64,000 nucleotides of DNA, from the NCBI GenBank assembly GCA_028284665.1, contig JANQRG010000050.1, positions 62,001 to 126,000 of the forward strand. Direction: 5' to 3'. Origin of the DNA: Croceivirga sp. (GTDB lineage: Bacteria; Bacteroidota; Bacteroidia; Flavobacteriales; Flavobacteriaceae). The notes below the pieces were generated by a model that saw only the letters and a list, made by a program, of their open reading frames with translations, had not been told where the DNA came from and did no database searches. A program made the translations under genes and the position numbers. Position 1 is the stretch's first letter. Each line of letters starts with the position of its first letter. Below, one piece after another: positions 28,422-37,545 of this stretch.

Positions 28422-30041
28422 ATGAAGCGCCAACGAAGAAAATCGATCGCTTTTGTCGTACTTGTCATAGCCCTGTTTTTTTGGGGCTACATTGTTCTGA
28501 AGCAAGCTGAGCGGATAATAACCGATACTTTTGAAAGCAAAATAGTACTGTTAAGCGATACTTCCCCTTTCCAAATAAGCTACAATGGGCTTGATATCTC
28601 CATTTTGAAGCAATCCTTTCAGTTGAAGGATGTACTCATTTTACCGGACTCCATTGCTTCGGAAGACCAAAAGGCTCAACCCCATATAGCGATAACTTCT
28701 GTTGTGGCCAACGATTTTAAACTGATCCCCTTGCTTTTTAATCAGCACCTTAACATTAGCCAGATAAGGTTAGGAGATTTAGAAATGGTATACAGAAAAA
28801 CAAAAAAAGGAGAGCAAATACAGGAAAACCCCTCTAACAGGGCTAAAGAAAAGAAGCATCCATTAAAGAAGTTGACCATTGCAACCATTGCAATACACAA
28901 TTACCAAATTGCGCAACTAAGCACCAGTCTATTGGATTCAATAGCAACACTACAAGGTGAAAGCCTATCGATCAAAAATGTGACTTTGAAAAGAAGTCCC
29001 GGTAGCGAGCAACTCTCTTTGCATCCTTCACTTCTTATTTTAAGCGGTTCCAACCTTAACGGTAGGTCAGCGAACACAGAGCTAAAGCTCACTAGTTTCA
29101 AATTTGATTCAGAGCGTAAGTATGCTTTTATGGAAGGGTTTCAAATGGGGAATCCTGACTCGATGAGAGTAAAGGAAAGCAGACAGCAGTACAACACACC
29201 CATAAATTGTATTGAAATACCTACTATGAATTGTTACGGAATTGCGTCGGACACACTTTGGTATTCCGGGAAGTTGCTTGCCGATAGTTTAGTCATCAAT
29301 AAGGCGCTGTTTACCATAATCAAGAATATTGAAAAACCCTGGAATACCCACAAAACGATTCAGCTGCCCCATCAATTGCTTCGTAGTTCCAAACCGAAAA
29401 TAGGTTTACGGAAATTAGCAGTCCGGGATGCCGCTGTGGATTATAAAGAATACCATGAATCAAAAGAAGTACATATTCCTATTGATCAAATTGAGGTAAA
29501 CATTACAAATTTGGGTTGGATCAATAACACTCCGGATGAGGAAGATCAGACCATGCAAGCACATTTACAGGGTAGGCTTTTTAATGATTTTTTAATGGAT
29601 ATGGCTATCACATTTCCAGAACCTTTGGAGCGAGACACGTTCCGATTTGAAGGCGCCACAGGACCCTTCTACTTTGAATCTTTTAACCCGGTTATGGTAC
29701 CAACTTCAAACATAAAGTTCGAATCGGGACAGGTAAGTAGTATCCACTTTAATGGAACGGGCAACGCAGAAAAAACAACTGGTGAACTTGTGATGGTTTA
29801 TAAGGATTTAACAGCTACGGTATTGAAGCCGCGCGGTCAAAAGAACAACAAAACCTTTTCGTGGTTGGCCAATACGTTTGTTCGCAAAGACAATCCGAAA
29901 AAGGGAAAACTCAAAGTCGCAAAAATGCGCTATGAGCGTGTACCGTATAAGGGTTTTGGCAATTATATGTTTAAGACCATAGAGTCCGGACTAATAAACT
30001 CCGTTTACCCGTTTGGGAAAAGAAAAGAATACCCGAGATAG
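28422..30041 (+). CDS. AsmA/DUF748-like envelope protein
   Basis: 539 residues with one N-terminal membrane anchor (residues 8-26) and a large extracytoplasmic beta-rich body. The repeated pattern of long amphipathic strands, and the C-terminal part around residues 505-535 (MRYERVPYKGFGNYMFKTIESGLINS), resemble AsmA-like / DUF748 proteins of Bacteroidetes, which belong to the bridge-like lipid-transport superfamily. That assignment is from pattern only. No catalytic motif is seen. Confidence 0.65.
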   Translation: MKRQRRKSIAFVVLVIALFFWGYIVLKQAERIITDTFESKIVLLSDTSPFQISYNGLDISILKQSFQLKDVLILPDSIASEDQKAQPHIAITSVVANDFKLIPLLFNQHLNISQIRLGDLEMVYRKTKKGEQIQENPSNRAKEKKHPLKKLTIATIAIHNYQIAQLSTSLLDSIATLQGESLSIKNVTLKRSPGSEQLSLHPSLLILSGSNLNGRSANTELKLTSFKFDSERKYAFMEGFQMGNPDSMRVKESRQQYNTPINCIEIPTMNCYGIASDTLWYSGKLLADSLVINKALFTIIKNIEKPWNTHKTIQLPHQLLRSSKPKIGLRKLAVRDAAVDYKEYHESKEVHIPIDQIEVNITNLGWINNTPDEEDQTMQAHLQGRLFNDFLMDMAITFPEPLERDTFRFEGATGPFYFESFNPVMVPTSNIKFESGQVSSIHFNGTGNAEKTTGELVMVYKDLTATVLKPRGQKNNKTFSWLANTFVRKDNPKKGKLKVAKMRYERVPYKGFGNYMFKTIESGLINSVYPFGKRKEYPR

Positions 30042-30171
30042 CAACAATAGTAACTACCTAATTTTCAGGCCATAACAAAACGTCCAGCCTGAAACTGCCA
30101 TTCCCACCCCTTTCCCCTTCGCTTAATATCTTTTTTTTCAATGGGAAAACTGTTGTCTATCAAGTATGAGA

Positions 30172-30753
30172 TCAACTGTAGATATTTGAAATCTTCACCT
30201 TTTTTGGCTCTAAGGTCTTAATGCCATAGTCTGTAAAATAGCTATGGGTTTGTAAAAATTTGTTATTGTTTGCTATCCATTCTTCATCTGTATACTTCAA
30301 TCCAAGTTCCATTTCCCATTCAGAGCGAAGCATCTCCCGATATATGGGATAGCTCTCAAAAGATAAATGAATAAGGTCCGCATCACATAGCACACGCTCC
30401 AAAAGATTTTTGGGGTCCTGCGGTATTTTTGTAGCGCCAATACAGCCCAGGATTACAGCGATTCTCTCTTCAGGATAATTTTGTTCGGTCAACCATTCGC
30501 TTGCCAAACGCTTACTTACCTCTTCATGCCCGCTATAACATTCTATATGCCCAAGATCGTGGAAAACTGCTGCAAGTAAAACCATTTCCAGTTTATCTTC
30601 AGTCAAATTCTCGGCCCTGCCAATTCTTCCAGCGCCTTCTAACACGGTTAACGTATGATGCAGGTTATGAAATACCCTGTTTTTAGGTTGTTCCGCTATG
30701 ATTCGCTGTGCAGCAAAGACAGCGGCGCGCAATACAATGTTTTGATTACTCAT
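30172..30753 (-). CDS. HD-domain phosphohydrolase
   Basis: 193 residues from the ATG at 30753. The metal-binding HD pattern is visible: H at HNLHHTLTVLEG, HD at VFHDLGH, and a distal D at LCDADLIHLSF. The predicted HD/PDEase-type metal hydrolase acts on an unknown phosphate ester or nucleotide. It stands alone, flanked by short spacers (130 bp and 116 bp) in which I see no other feature. A TTG three codons upstream is the alternative start. Confidence 0.8.
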   Translation of the reverse strand: MSNQNIVLRAAVFAAQRIIAEQPKNRVFHNLHHTLTVLEGAGRIGRAENLTEDKLEMVLLAAVFHDLGHIECYSGHEEVSKRLASEWLTEQNYPEERIAVILGCIGATKIPQDPKNLLERVLCDADLIHLSFESYPIYREMLRSEWEMELGLKYTDEEWIANNNKFLQTHSYFTDYGIKTLEPKKVKISNIYS

Positions 30754-30869
30754 TTTACACAATTTTTACTTCGTCCAGTCTTTCAGCATCTATTTCCGGA
30801 AAAGATAGCATCCTAAATTGAAAATACGGAAAAGCTTTGTTTTGGTCCACTTAACCTCCCTTAATGGAA

Positions 30870-31880
30870 TTACCATTCCCACCCTATTCCACTTCGTATG
30901 ATATAATCTGTTTCACTGGCATTTGGTGCCGGACGATTATCATAATTTAAAGAAACTCCCAATCTCACAAAAAAGTCTAGCGGTAAATCGTATTTCGTAT
31001 CGAAATTTAAATCAGCACGATACCGCCCCGATTCGGTAAGTCCAGAGTATCCCAGGAATCCTAAATTGAACTCTAAATCACCGGTGTCATAAAGATTAAG
31101 TTCGGTACCCAGAAATAGCTCCCATGTACTTCGATTCGATGATTCGGATGAAAAACGTTCCGTATTGTTATTAATCCCCGTAATCAACCCCCAATAGGCC
31201 CTGTTCGTATTGAAGATAAATTTTCCGAGACCAAACTGCGTATTTGCTCTTAAATCAATCAGTTGTTCAGTATTCGAAAGTGTTGCAATCGTACCTATTA
31301 AGTACCAACTTTTCCATAACACTCTCCGATAGTTTAGCAAGCCATCTGTCCGTCGTATCGCTTCTGCGTTATTTTGGTTCGATCTTAGAATATTATAAGA
31401 TACATCTATTGACCACTTCTCAGCGTGATACCCCACATCGGTGCGAAGAGAAAGTTGTTGTAAATCCTGGGCCTTTGTGAGATTTAATCCAAGTTCGATC
31501 CGGGCGTTGAATCGATTTGCAAATCCATCCTTAGTTTGATCTAAATAGCTTACTTCATTAACAAGAACTAGGGCATAAGTGGTATCGGCATCAAATACCT
31601 TTATCTTCTTCTCCGAGACCGAAGCAATTCTTCCATGGTATATTTCGTCATTACTACTTACGTTGAACTTAGATTCGGTAAGAATTTTTTGAATCTCTAA
31701 CCATTTAATTTTGAAGTTCTCATCACCGGAGGGCACATCTATTTCAAGAACTCCTTTTTGCATGCCTTTTACTTCACCGATCACTGTATTACCACCCCGG
31801 AAAACTATGGTATCTGATTGGCCATACATAAGGTTTAGGGACAAACAACAAATAAGGATTAATAGGACAAGCTTATTCAT
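30870..31880 (-). CDS. DUF481 outer-membrane beta-barrel protein
   Basis: 336 residues. A signal peptide (MNKLVLLILICCLSLNLMYGQ) is followed by a small beta domain (TIVFRGGNTVIGEVKG) and from about 115 a series of amphipathic strands with aromatic girdles, ending in the C-terminal Trp of EW, typical of DUF481 barrels. Last gene of a three-gene run with 7- and 8-bp spacers behind the META-domain and helical lipoproteins, suggesting an envelope operon. Function unknown. Confidence 0.75.
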   Translation of the reverse strand: MNKLVLLILICCLSLNLMYGQSDTIVFRGGNTVIGEVKGMQKGVLEIDVPSGDENFKIKWLEIQKILTESKFNVSSNDEIYHGRIASVSEKKIKVFDADTTYALVLVNEVSYLDQTKDGFANRFNARIELGLNLTKAQDLQQLSLRTDVGYHAEKWSIDVSYNILRSNQNNAEAIRRTDGLLNYRRVLWKSWYLIGTIATLSNTEQLIDLRANTQFGLGKFIFNTNRAYWGLITGINNNTERFSSESSNRSTWELFLGTELNLYDTGDLEFNLGFLGYSGLTESGRYRADLNFDTKYDLPLDFFVRLGVSLNYDNRPAPNASETDYIIRSGIGWEW

Positions 31881-31887
31881 TAGTTCG

Positions 31888-32313
31888 TTATTCCATCTTT
31901 ATGAAGGCGAGAAGTTCTCTATCATTGGTATCGGTCATGATCAACACATCATCTTGAAAGTCATATTCACTGACCTGGAGCATTGCCGATAAATAACTAT
32001 CCGGGATTTCCATAGCAGGGCACATCATCTTTGTACTGCCTATATTACTCAATGTTATGGCCTGGTTAGTAAGTTTTGAAATAGATCCAAAATAAGTATT
32101 ACAACCATCATTACCGTTAACCTTCATTTCCGCAGTGTTGATCTCTAACTTTGGTACCTTGACCATTCTATTAATTGGATTGCCGTTTATTCTTACTGCG
32201 GTCCAGGTGTCATGGATCCTATTTTTGTTTTCGGCATCCGATGTTTTATGCGATGACGATTTACAAGAGATCATGAGAATTACCGAAAGGATGGTAAGGG
32301 TTACATATTTCAT
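31888..32313 (-). CDS. META-domain lipoprotein
   Basis: 141 residues. The lipobox ends at Cys17 (VILMISC). The META/HslJ pattern is visible: TWTAVRINGNPI, then NGNDGCNTYFGS and STKMMCPAM with the paired cysteines. HslJ-like proteins are linked to heat or novobiocin stress in other bacteria, but their chemistry is unknown. Middle gene of the run 33488 to 30870. Confidence 0.85.
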   Translation of the reverse strand: MKYVTLTILSVILMISCKSSSHKTSDAENKNRIHDTWTAVRINGNPINRMVKVPKLEINTAEMKVNGNDGCNTYFGSISKLTNQAITLSNIGSTKMMCPAMEIPDSYLSAMLQVSEYDFQDDVLIMTDTNDRELLAFIKME

Positions 32314-32321
32314 GGTTATTG

Positions 32322-33488
32322 CTATTTAAATTTTCGTTTCCCTGTTAGATAGCCCAAATAAAATGGCAGGCCGAGCACTACTACAAAGAGTAGTATGAAA
32401 TAAACAATCAGGTTTCGAATGGTCCTGCCAATACCCTTAAAGGCATTATCAATTCCGGTTGCAACCAAAGTATCCGCTTTTGCGGTTAAGGCCAAGCGTT
32501 CTCTTTTGATGATTGAATCCAGAGCTACTCTTTCCCTTAGCAACATTTCATCAATGGATTGCACGTCAGAAGATAGGCTTTGCATGGCAGAACCAATTTC
32601 GTAGTTCAAATTTCTGAACAATGGACTGATTCTATTTCTAAACTCAATTATGGCTTCTTCGATGGTTTCCGGAGAATTTTCGGCAACTTCTAACAAACGG
32701 TCGAATTGTTCTTCAAACTCTGCTATTTTGGCCTCCAATACTATTGAATCCAAACCCTTTTCCTTTAAAAGCATTTCGGTTTTCCAATTGAACCTTTTAC
32801 CGGAAGCACTGGACCAATATCCAAATCGATTACTGGCATCCGCCATGACTTCGGACAATGTTCCAACCGTTTGAACAGCAATACTATCCGGAATCTCTTT
32901 GAATTTCAGGTAGGAATTCCGTATGGACTGATGTTTAAAGTCTTTTTGCATTAAAAGTGGAGTGGTACTGACGTAATCCTTAACGAAGCCTTTAATTATT
33001 GGAAACTCATTTTTGCTTAAAACGCTGGCAGCTATTTTCTCGATATCTTCTATGTTCTCGTCAATAGCGGCAAGTGCAATGGGGTTGTGTTCTTTGAAAA
33101 CAACTGCCAAGTTTGGATCCTCCAGGGCATTTTTTACCTCTAAAAAGTAGGACCAGGTATCCAACAATGCAATTCTTGGTTCAGTTTGAAAGCTGATTTT
33201 ACCGAGCTCCTCAGAAGTTTGAATCTTCCATTGCAGAGTATTCAACTGAATACTCTTTTCGTCCTCAGACAACTTAGAAATACTGTCCGCAGCCTTTTCA
33301 ACCCGTTCCATGGCAATTTCGGCAAAACCCTGAGTTAACAATCTCGTATTTAAGTCTATAACACCAAGCGGCTTTTGTTCACTTTCTATTTTGAGCAAGG
33401 AACAAGAGGAAAGTAATAGTGCAAGCACATAAAAGTTTAGTACCCTATTACAAATTTTCGTTTTGATGAATTTTTCAATCAGTGTCAT
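32322..33488 (-). CDS. helical lipoprotein-like membrane protein, unknown function
   Basis: 388 residues. The N-terminal hydrophobic segment ends in a lipobox-like LLLSSCS (Cys near 29). The body is almost wholly alpha-helical and charged, with likely coiled coil (about 215-335). A single C-terminal helix (about 362-380) is followed by a basic end, GKRKFK. An N-terminal lipid plus a C-terminal membrane helix would tether both ends. I do not recognise the family. First gene of the envelope run with the META and DUF481 genes. Confidence 0.7.
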   Translation of the reverse strand: MTLIEKFIKTKICNRVLNFYVLALLLSSCSLLKIESEQKPLGVIDLNTRLLTQGFAEIAMERVEKAADSISKLSEDEKSIQLNTLQWKIQTSEELGKISFQTEPRIALLDTWSYFLEVKNALEDPNLAVVFKEHNPIALAAIDENIEDIEKIAASVLSKNEFPIIKGFVKDYVSTTPLLMQKDFKHQSIRNSYLKFKEIPDSIAVQTVGTLSEVMADASNRFGYWSSASGKRFNWKTEMLLKEKGLDSIVLEAKIAEFEEQFDRLLEVAENSPETIEEAIIEFRNRISPLFRNLNYEIGSAMQSLSSDVQSIDEMLLRERVALDSIIKRERLALTAKADTLVATGIDNAFKGIGRTIRNLIVYFILLFVVVLGLPFYLGYLTGKRKFK

Positions 33489-33617
33489 ACGTGTTTATCC
33501 GTTAATCCATTCAATATTTCACAATATGCTATCCATAGTTCACTTTCAATTGCGGAATAAAAAGCAATCTGGAAAACCTGATGATCAAATAATGAAAAGG
33601 TGTTAAAAACCGCCCAT

Positions 33618-34919
33618 TTATTTAGACATGAGGTACTTGGCAACTGCATGATATCCGGGCAACGATGTGGGGTCTATTTTTGCGTTTTTTGCCTCCGGAT
33701 GCGATGCAAACCGTACGATAACCATTTCAGCCAAAGGATCAATATAGATGGTTTGACCATGGACCCCTCTTGCTGCAAAAGCACCATGTTCATTGTGGGT
33801 ATGCCACCACATATTTCGATAGCTCCATCCTTCCATTGTAGCGTATACAGACTTACTGAAGGCTGCTTTATTTCCCCCATTCTTAATATCCTGGATGAGT
33901 GCTTTGGGCAGGATCTGTTGGTTATTAAAAAAACCTTCTTGTCTTATCATCTCCCCAAACATGGCCATATCTCTCATGTTCGCGCTAAATCCCCCACCAG
34001 CAAAGGCAATTCCGGCCCCATCTACCTGAAAGTAGCCATCAAAGTGCGTCCCCAAGGGTTTCCAAATGCGTTCGGATAGTAATTCCGGTATACTTTTTTT
34101 AGTAACTCTGGATATGATCCAGCCCATCATATCTGTATTAACCGTCTTGTAGCCAAATATTTCTCCATGTATACCCTCTTTTTGAACCGTTTTTAAATAC
34201 TCATAATAATTTGTTGGTCCATTGTAAGCGGCTGGTTTTGGAAATGGATTACCAGCGGCTGAGAACGCCCATATCTCGGCTTTGGGGTCCGAATAATCTT
34301 CACTGTATTTAAGACCGGTGGTCATGTCCAGGATTTGCCGAATTGTCGCATCTCCAAAAGCAGCGCCTTGTAGTTCTGGAATATAATCTGCTCCCGTTTT
34401 GTTTTCGTCAAGTAACCCTTCTTCAACAAATAATCCCCCTAAAGTCCCTGTAAATGTTTTACTTACAGACATGGCAGCGTGCAGCCCATCAGGCTGAAGC
34501 GCTCCAAAATATTTTTCATATACAATTATGCCCTTATGTAAAATTAGCATCCCATCGGTGTAGTTCCTGGCCAAAGATTCTTTCCATGTCATCCTCTTGG
34601 AGCCACCTGTTGGTATGAAGGAAATGGTGTCAATTTCAGGGTCAGGCCTTGTTTCAAAATTGTATAGCGCTGTTCTTGCCGCTTTTACCTCCGTAGTAGG
34701 CATAAACTGTCTCATATGGCAAACGCTGTAACGCAAAGCAGGAAACCTAAAAAAACTGCCGTCTATAGCTGAGATTACCTTATCCGCCGGTGGTGGAAAT
34801 CCTTGCATCCAGGCCATTTTTCCGGGATCTGATTGCTCGGCTGTCAATACATTTTGACCATTTATTTGAGTACAAACTGAGAGCAACAAAAGAAGGAAAG
34901 AAACAAGTCTGGTTTTCAT
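33618..34919 (-). CDS. serine hydrolase, beta-lactamase/penicillin-binding (class C-like) family
   Basis: 433 residues from the ATG at 34919; the signal peptide (MKTRLVSFLLLLLSV) is only correct from this start. The nucleophile motif SxxK is S151-V-S-K154 (AAMSVSKTF). The second motif appears as YKTVNTDMMGW, in the position of YxN. HGQTIYIDP, near the C-terminus, replaces the KTG-type box. This family includes esterases and D-amino-acid hydrolases as well as beta-lactamases, and the substrate is open. Single gene. Confidence 0.87.
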   Translation of the reverse strand: MKTRLVSFLLLLLSVCTQINGQNVLTAEQSDPGKMAWMQGFPPPADKVISAIDGSFFRFPALRYSVCHMRQFMPTTEVKAARTALYNFETRPDPEIDTISFIPTGGSKRMTWKESLARNYTDGMLILHKGIIVYEKYFGALQPDGLHAAMSVSKTFTGTLGGLFVEEGLLDENKTGADYIPELQGAAFGDATIRQILDMTTGLKYSEDYSDPKAEIWAFSAAGNPFPKPAAYNGPTNYYEYLKTVQKEGIHGEIFGYKTVNTDMMGWIISRVTKKSIPELLSERIWKPLGTHFDGYFQVDGAGIAFAGGGFSANMRDMAMFGEMIRQEGFFNNQQILPKALIQDIKNGGNKAAFSKSVYATMEGWSYRNMWWHTHNEHGAFAARGVHGQTIYIDPLAEMVIVRFASHPEAKNAKIDPTSLPGYHAVAKYLMSK

Positions 34920-35087
34920 CACATCAGTTTTGTTTAAAGATAAACAAAATGTGTTGAACATTTTTAGATCACAACCACAATGTTCCCAACCAATGAAATG
35001 TCATTAAGAAGCTGCTGTCGAATTACTACTATTGCTGGAGCGTTGGTGCAGGAAAATATCGTATCAATTAGTAAGCACTAGAACGAT

Positions 35088-36113
35088 CTATGAACCTTTC
35101 GAGCTTAAATCTTTGAGCAATGGGATCACCTCTTTGCCAATTAATTTTATGGATTGCTTCATCTGTTCATGGGATAGCCCTACATCCATTTGAAAGTTAA
35201 ACCGTGAAATTCCCCCAAGGGCTTCACTATGACGTACTATTTTTTGCGCCACCTCTTCAGGACTACCAATTACAATTGCCCCTTCATCATCAATTAAGTG
35301 CTCAAATTGTTCGCGCGTGGGCGCCACCCAACCTCGTTCCTTATTCATGGAAGCTATGACTTCCAGGTAGCGCGGAAAAAAGGCAGCAATGGCTTCCTCT
35401 CTTGAATTGGCAACATATCCGAAAGAATGGATGCCTACCTTTAGTTCCTCAACGGCAAATCCGGATTGTTCGCCAGTCTTCCGGTATAGGTCGATCATAG
35501 GTCGAAATCGATGTGTCTGACCGCCAATGATCGCTACCATTAAAGGCAACCCTAAGGCTCCTGCCCTAGCGAATGAAGCGGCTGTGCCGCCAACCCCCAA
35601 CCAAATCGGCAGCTTTTTTTGTAAAGGTCTTGGATAAATCCCTTGTTCCCGTAGAGGAGGACGGAATATCCCGGACCAGGAGACTACCTCATTATCCCTG
35701 ATGTTTAGTAGTAACTCCAGTTTTTCGGCGAAAATGGCATCGTAATCGTGCAAATTGTACCCAAATAGGGGAAACGAATCGACAAAAGAGCCGCGTCCTG
35801 CAACAATCTCTGCCCGTCCCTGCGAAATCAAATCAATTGTAGCAAAGTTTTGGAATACCCGGACGGGGTCCGAAGTACTCAAAACGGTAACAGCACTTGC
35901 TAGTTTGATGCTTTTTGTACGAGCAGCAGCGGCAGCTAACAATACTGCAGGCGCGGCATCCAAAAACTCCTTACGATAGTGCTCCCCTATCCCAAAAGCA
36001 TGCAGACCTACTTGATCCGCTAACTCGATGCGTTCTAATAATTCTGCAACAGCCTGTTCCGGGTGATCATGCCCCTTTGGTGAGGTAGCAAAACTGTCTA
36101 TTCCTATTTCCAT
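35088..36113 (-). CDS. LLM-class flavin-dependent oxidoreductase
   Basis: 341 residues forming a luciferase-like TIM barrel. The opening MEIGIDSF, the FGIGEHYRKEF strand and the GRAEIVAGRGSFVDSFPLFG segment are typical of the LLM family using F420 or FMN. It begins 9 bp after an FMN reductase gene on the same strand, so the pair likely forms a two-component flavin monooxygenase system in which the reductase supplies FMNH2 (inference from context). Confidence 0.9.
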   Translation of the reverse strand: MEIGIDSFATSPKGHDHPEQAVAELLERIELADQVGLHAFGIGEHYRKEFLDAAPAVLLAAAAARTKSIKLASAVTVLSTSDPVRVFQNFATIDLISQGRAEIVAGRGSFVDSFPLFGYNLHDYDAIFAEKLELLLNIRDNEVVSWSGIFRPPLREQGIYPRPLQKKLPIWLGVGGTAASFARAGALGLPLMVAIIGGQTHRFRPMIDLYRKTGEQSGFAVEELKVGIHSFGYVANSREEAIAAFFPRYLEVIASMNKERGWVAPTREQFEHLIDDEGAIVIGSPEEVAQKIVRHSEALGGISRFNFQMDVGLSHEQMKQSIKLIGKEVIPLLKDLSSKGS

Positions 36114-36122
36114 AAATTGATA

Positions 36123-36674
36123 CTACATAGTATCCAGATAGCTCTGGAAGCGGTTCTTTTGTTCAATAAACGAAGCCTGATAGGTTTCCTCGATGATCTG
36201 TTCGTTTTTAAAGAAATGATTAAAGGAGGGCAGGTAAAAATCGGCAACTACTTTAGCACCAAAATAGGGAAACAGTTCCTTAGATACCTTGAGCACATTG
36301 TTCATTCGTCTTCGGCTGGGGCTTGTGGATAATAAGAACATGGGTTTACCATCCCAGATATTCATCGCTTTCTCCATTTTTATTCTGGACAGCCAATCCC
36401 ATAGATTTTTGAAAGCGGATGTATGCAAACCGTTGTATTCAGCAACGGAAACCACAATACCATCACTGGCTTTGATCAATTCATAAAAACGAAGCACATT
36501 TTCATGAATGCCGTTTTCCTTCTCCAGATCTTTCGAGTACAAAGGGGATGCGTAGTCATTCAAATCTGCCACAATCACTTCTGTGTTTGTTAGCTGATTG
36601 GCGGCGTAGAAAGCAAACCTCTTGTTGATGGATGTGCTGCTGTTGCTCGCCCCAAACGCCAAAATTTTCCTCAT
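36123..36674 (-). CDS. NAD(P)H-dependent FMN reductase
   Basis: 183 residues, flavodoxin-like fold: ILAFGASNSSTSINKRFA (phosphate-binding loop), VVSVAEYNGLHTSAFKNLWDWLSR (the SxxEYNG-type flavin-site motif), then KPMFLLSTSPSRRRM. Reduces FMN with NAD(P)H. The paired luciferase-like enzyme follows downstream. Confidence 0.88.
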   Translation of the reverse strand: MRKILAFGASNSSTSINKRFAFYAANQLTNTEVIVADLNDYASPLYSKDLEKENGIHENVLRFYELIKASDGIVVSVAEYNGLHTSAFKNLWDWLSRIKMEKAMNIWDGKPMFLLSTSPSRRRMNNVLKVSKELFPYFGAKVVADFYLPSFNHFFKNEQIIEETYQASFIEQKNRFQSYLDTM

Positions 36675-36716
36675 ATCCTATCTTTTTTTATTCAAAAATG
36701 GAAACCTCAATGCTAT

Positions 36717-37526
36717 TTAGTTGATGGTAAATCGAATTTGTTCCACTACTCCCTCCCTGGGGTATTTTAAACTCCCTGGTTTATGATCAAACAAACCATT
36801 AAGATTATTACCTGCCGGATCTTCCAACCGGGTGTTAATGTGGAGCACATAGTCTCCTTTTTCCCATGGAGAAACGGGTTGGAACCGCCATAGCGTTTCT
36901 TGTTTTTCCACGGAAATCAAGCCTTTTACCGGTTTGTTTTCGTAATTGGTAACAATAAGCCGTTGTTGCACGGAATGGTAATCCAGCATCTCCGCAAATT
37001 GTACGGTAAAATCCGTTTTGCTGTTTGCTTTGGGCATCGTTAACATCCAGTTCTTTGTGTCTGGCGCCCGAAGATCGGCCTTCACTATATTGATTTTCTT
37101 TTCGAAACGTTGCTCCATTTTTTGGTGGCGTACATCTTCCAGGCCTTCAATAACCAAAGTATACTTTTGTTGGGGCTGAATAGCCCTTCCCAATTCCTGA
37201 TTTGCCTGTAATCCGGTCTTTACCCGAGCGGGATCGAGGATCAAAGTAAGCTGGGTTTGTTCCGTATTCCAAAGCTCATGGACATTGTTGAAGAAAACAT
37301 GCTGAACCTCATGCCCTTCTTCATCAAAAAGCTTGATCCTTTCAAGGTTACCAACCGTTTTCATTGGAACTGAAAATTGCACGTATATCCTTAGCAGATT
37401 TTCCGGCAGGATGTTAGAAGAAGGGTAAACGGCTTGCACTATTGGCCCGTTGGGCTTTTGCGTGCAAGCCGTATTCCATACTATCAAAAAAAACAGAAAT
37501 AAAAGCTGGACGATTGCTTTTCCCAT
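36717..37526 (-). CDS. secreted lipoprotein with Ig-like (SbsA-type) domain
   Basis: 269 residues; the signal ends in a lipobox, NTAC (Cys near 21). Residues about 30-160 show an Ig-like fold of the bacterial SbsA type (PSSNILPENLLRIYVQFSVPM). The second half has similar strands and ends in a segment (DYVLHINTRLEDPAGNNLNGLFDHKP) like the domain ends of this type. It begins 19 bp after the 436-residue lipoprotein, so it belongs to the run with the porin and YCII protein. The role is unknown. Confidence 0.7.
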   Translation of the reverse strand: MGKAIVQLLFLFFLIVWNTACTQKPNGPIVQAVYPSSNILPENLLRIYVQFSVPMKTVGNLERIKLFDEEGHEVQHVFFNNVHELWNTEQTQLTLILDPARVKTGLQANQELGRAIQPQQKYTLVIEGLEDVRHQKMEQRFEKKINIVKADLRAPDTKNWMLTMPKANSKTDFTVQFAEMLDYHSVQQRLIVTNYENKPVKGLISVEKQETLWRFQPVSPWEKGDYVLHINTRLEDPAGNNLNGLFDHKPGSLKYPREGVVEQIRFTIN

Positions 37527-37545
37527 TACTACGAAGGTGCTTCAG

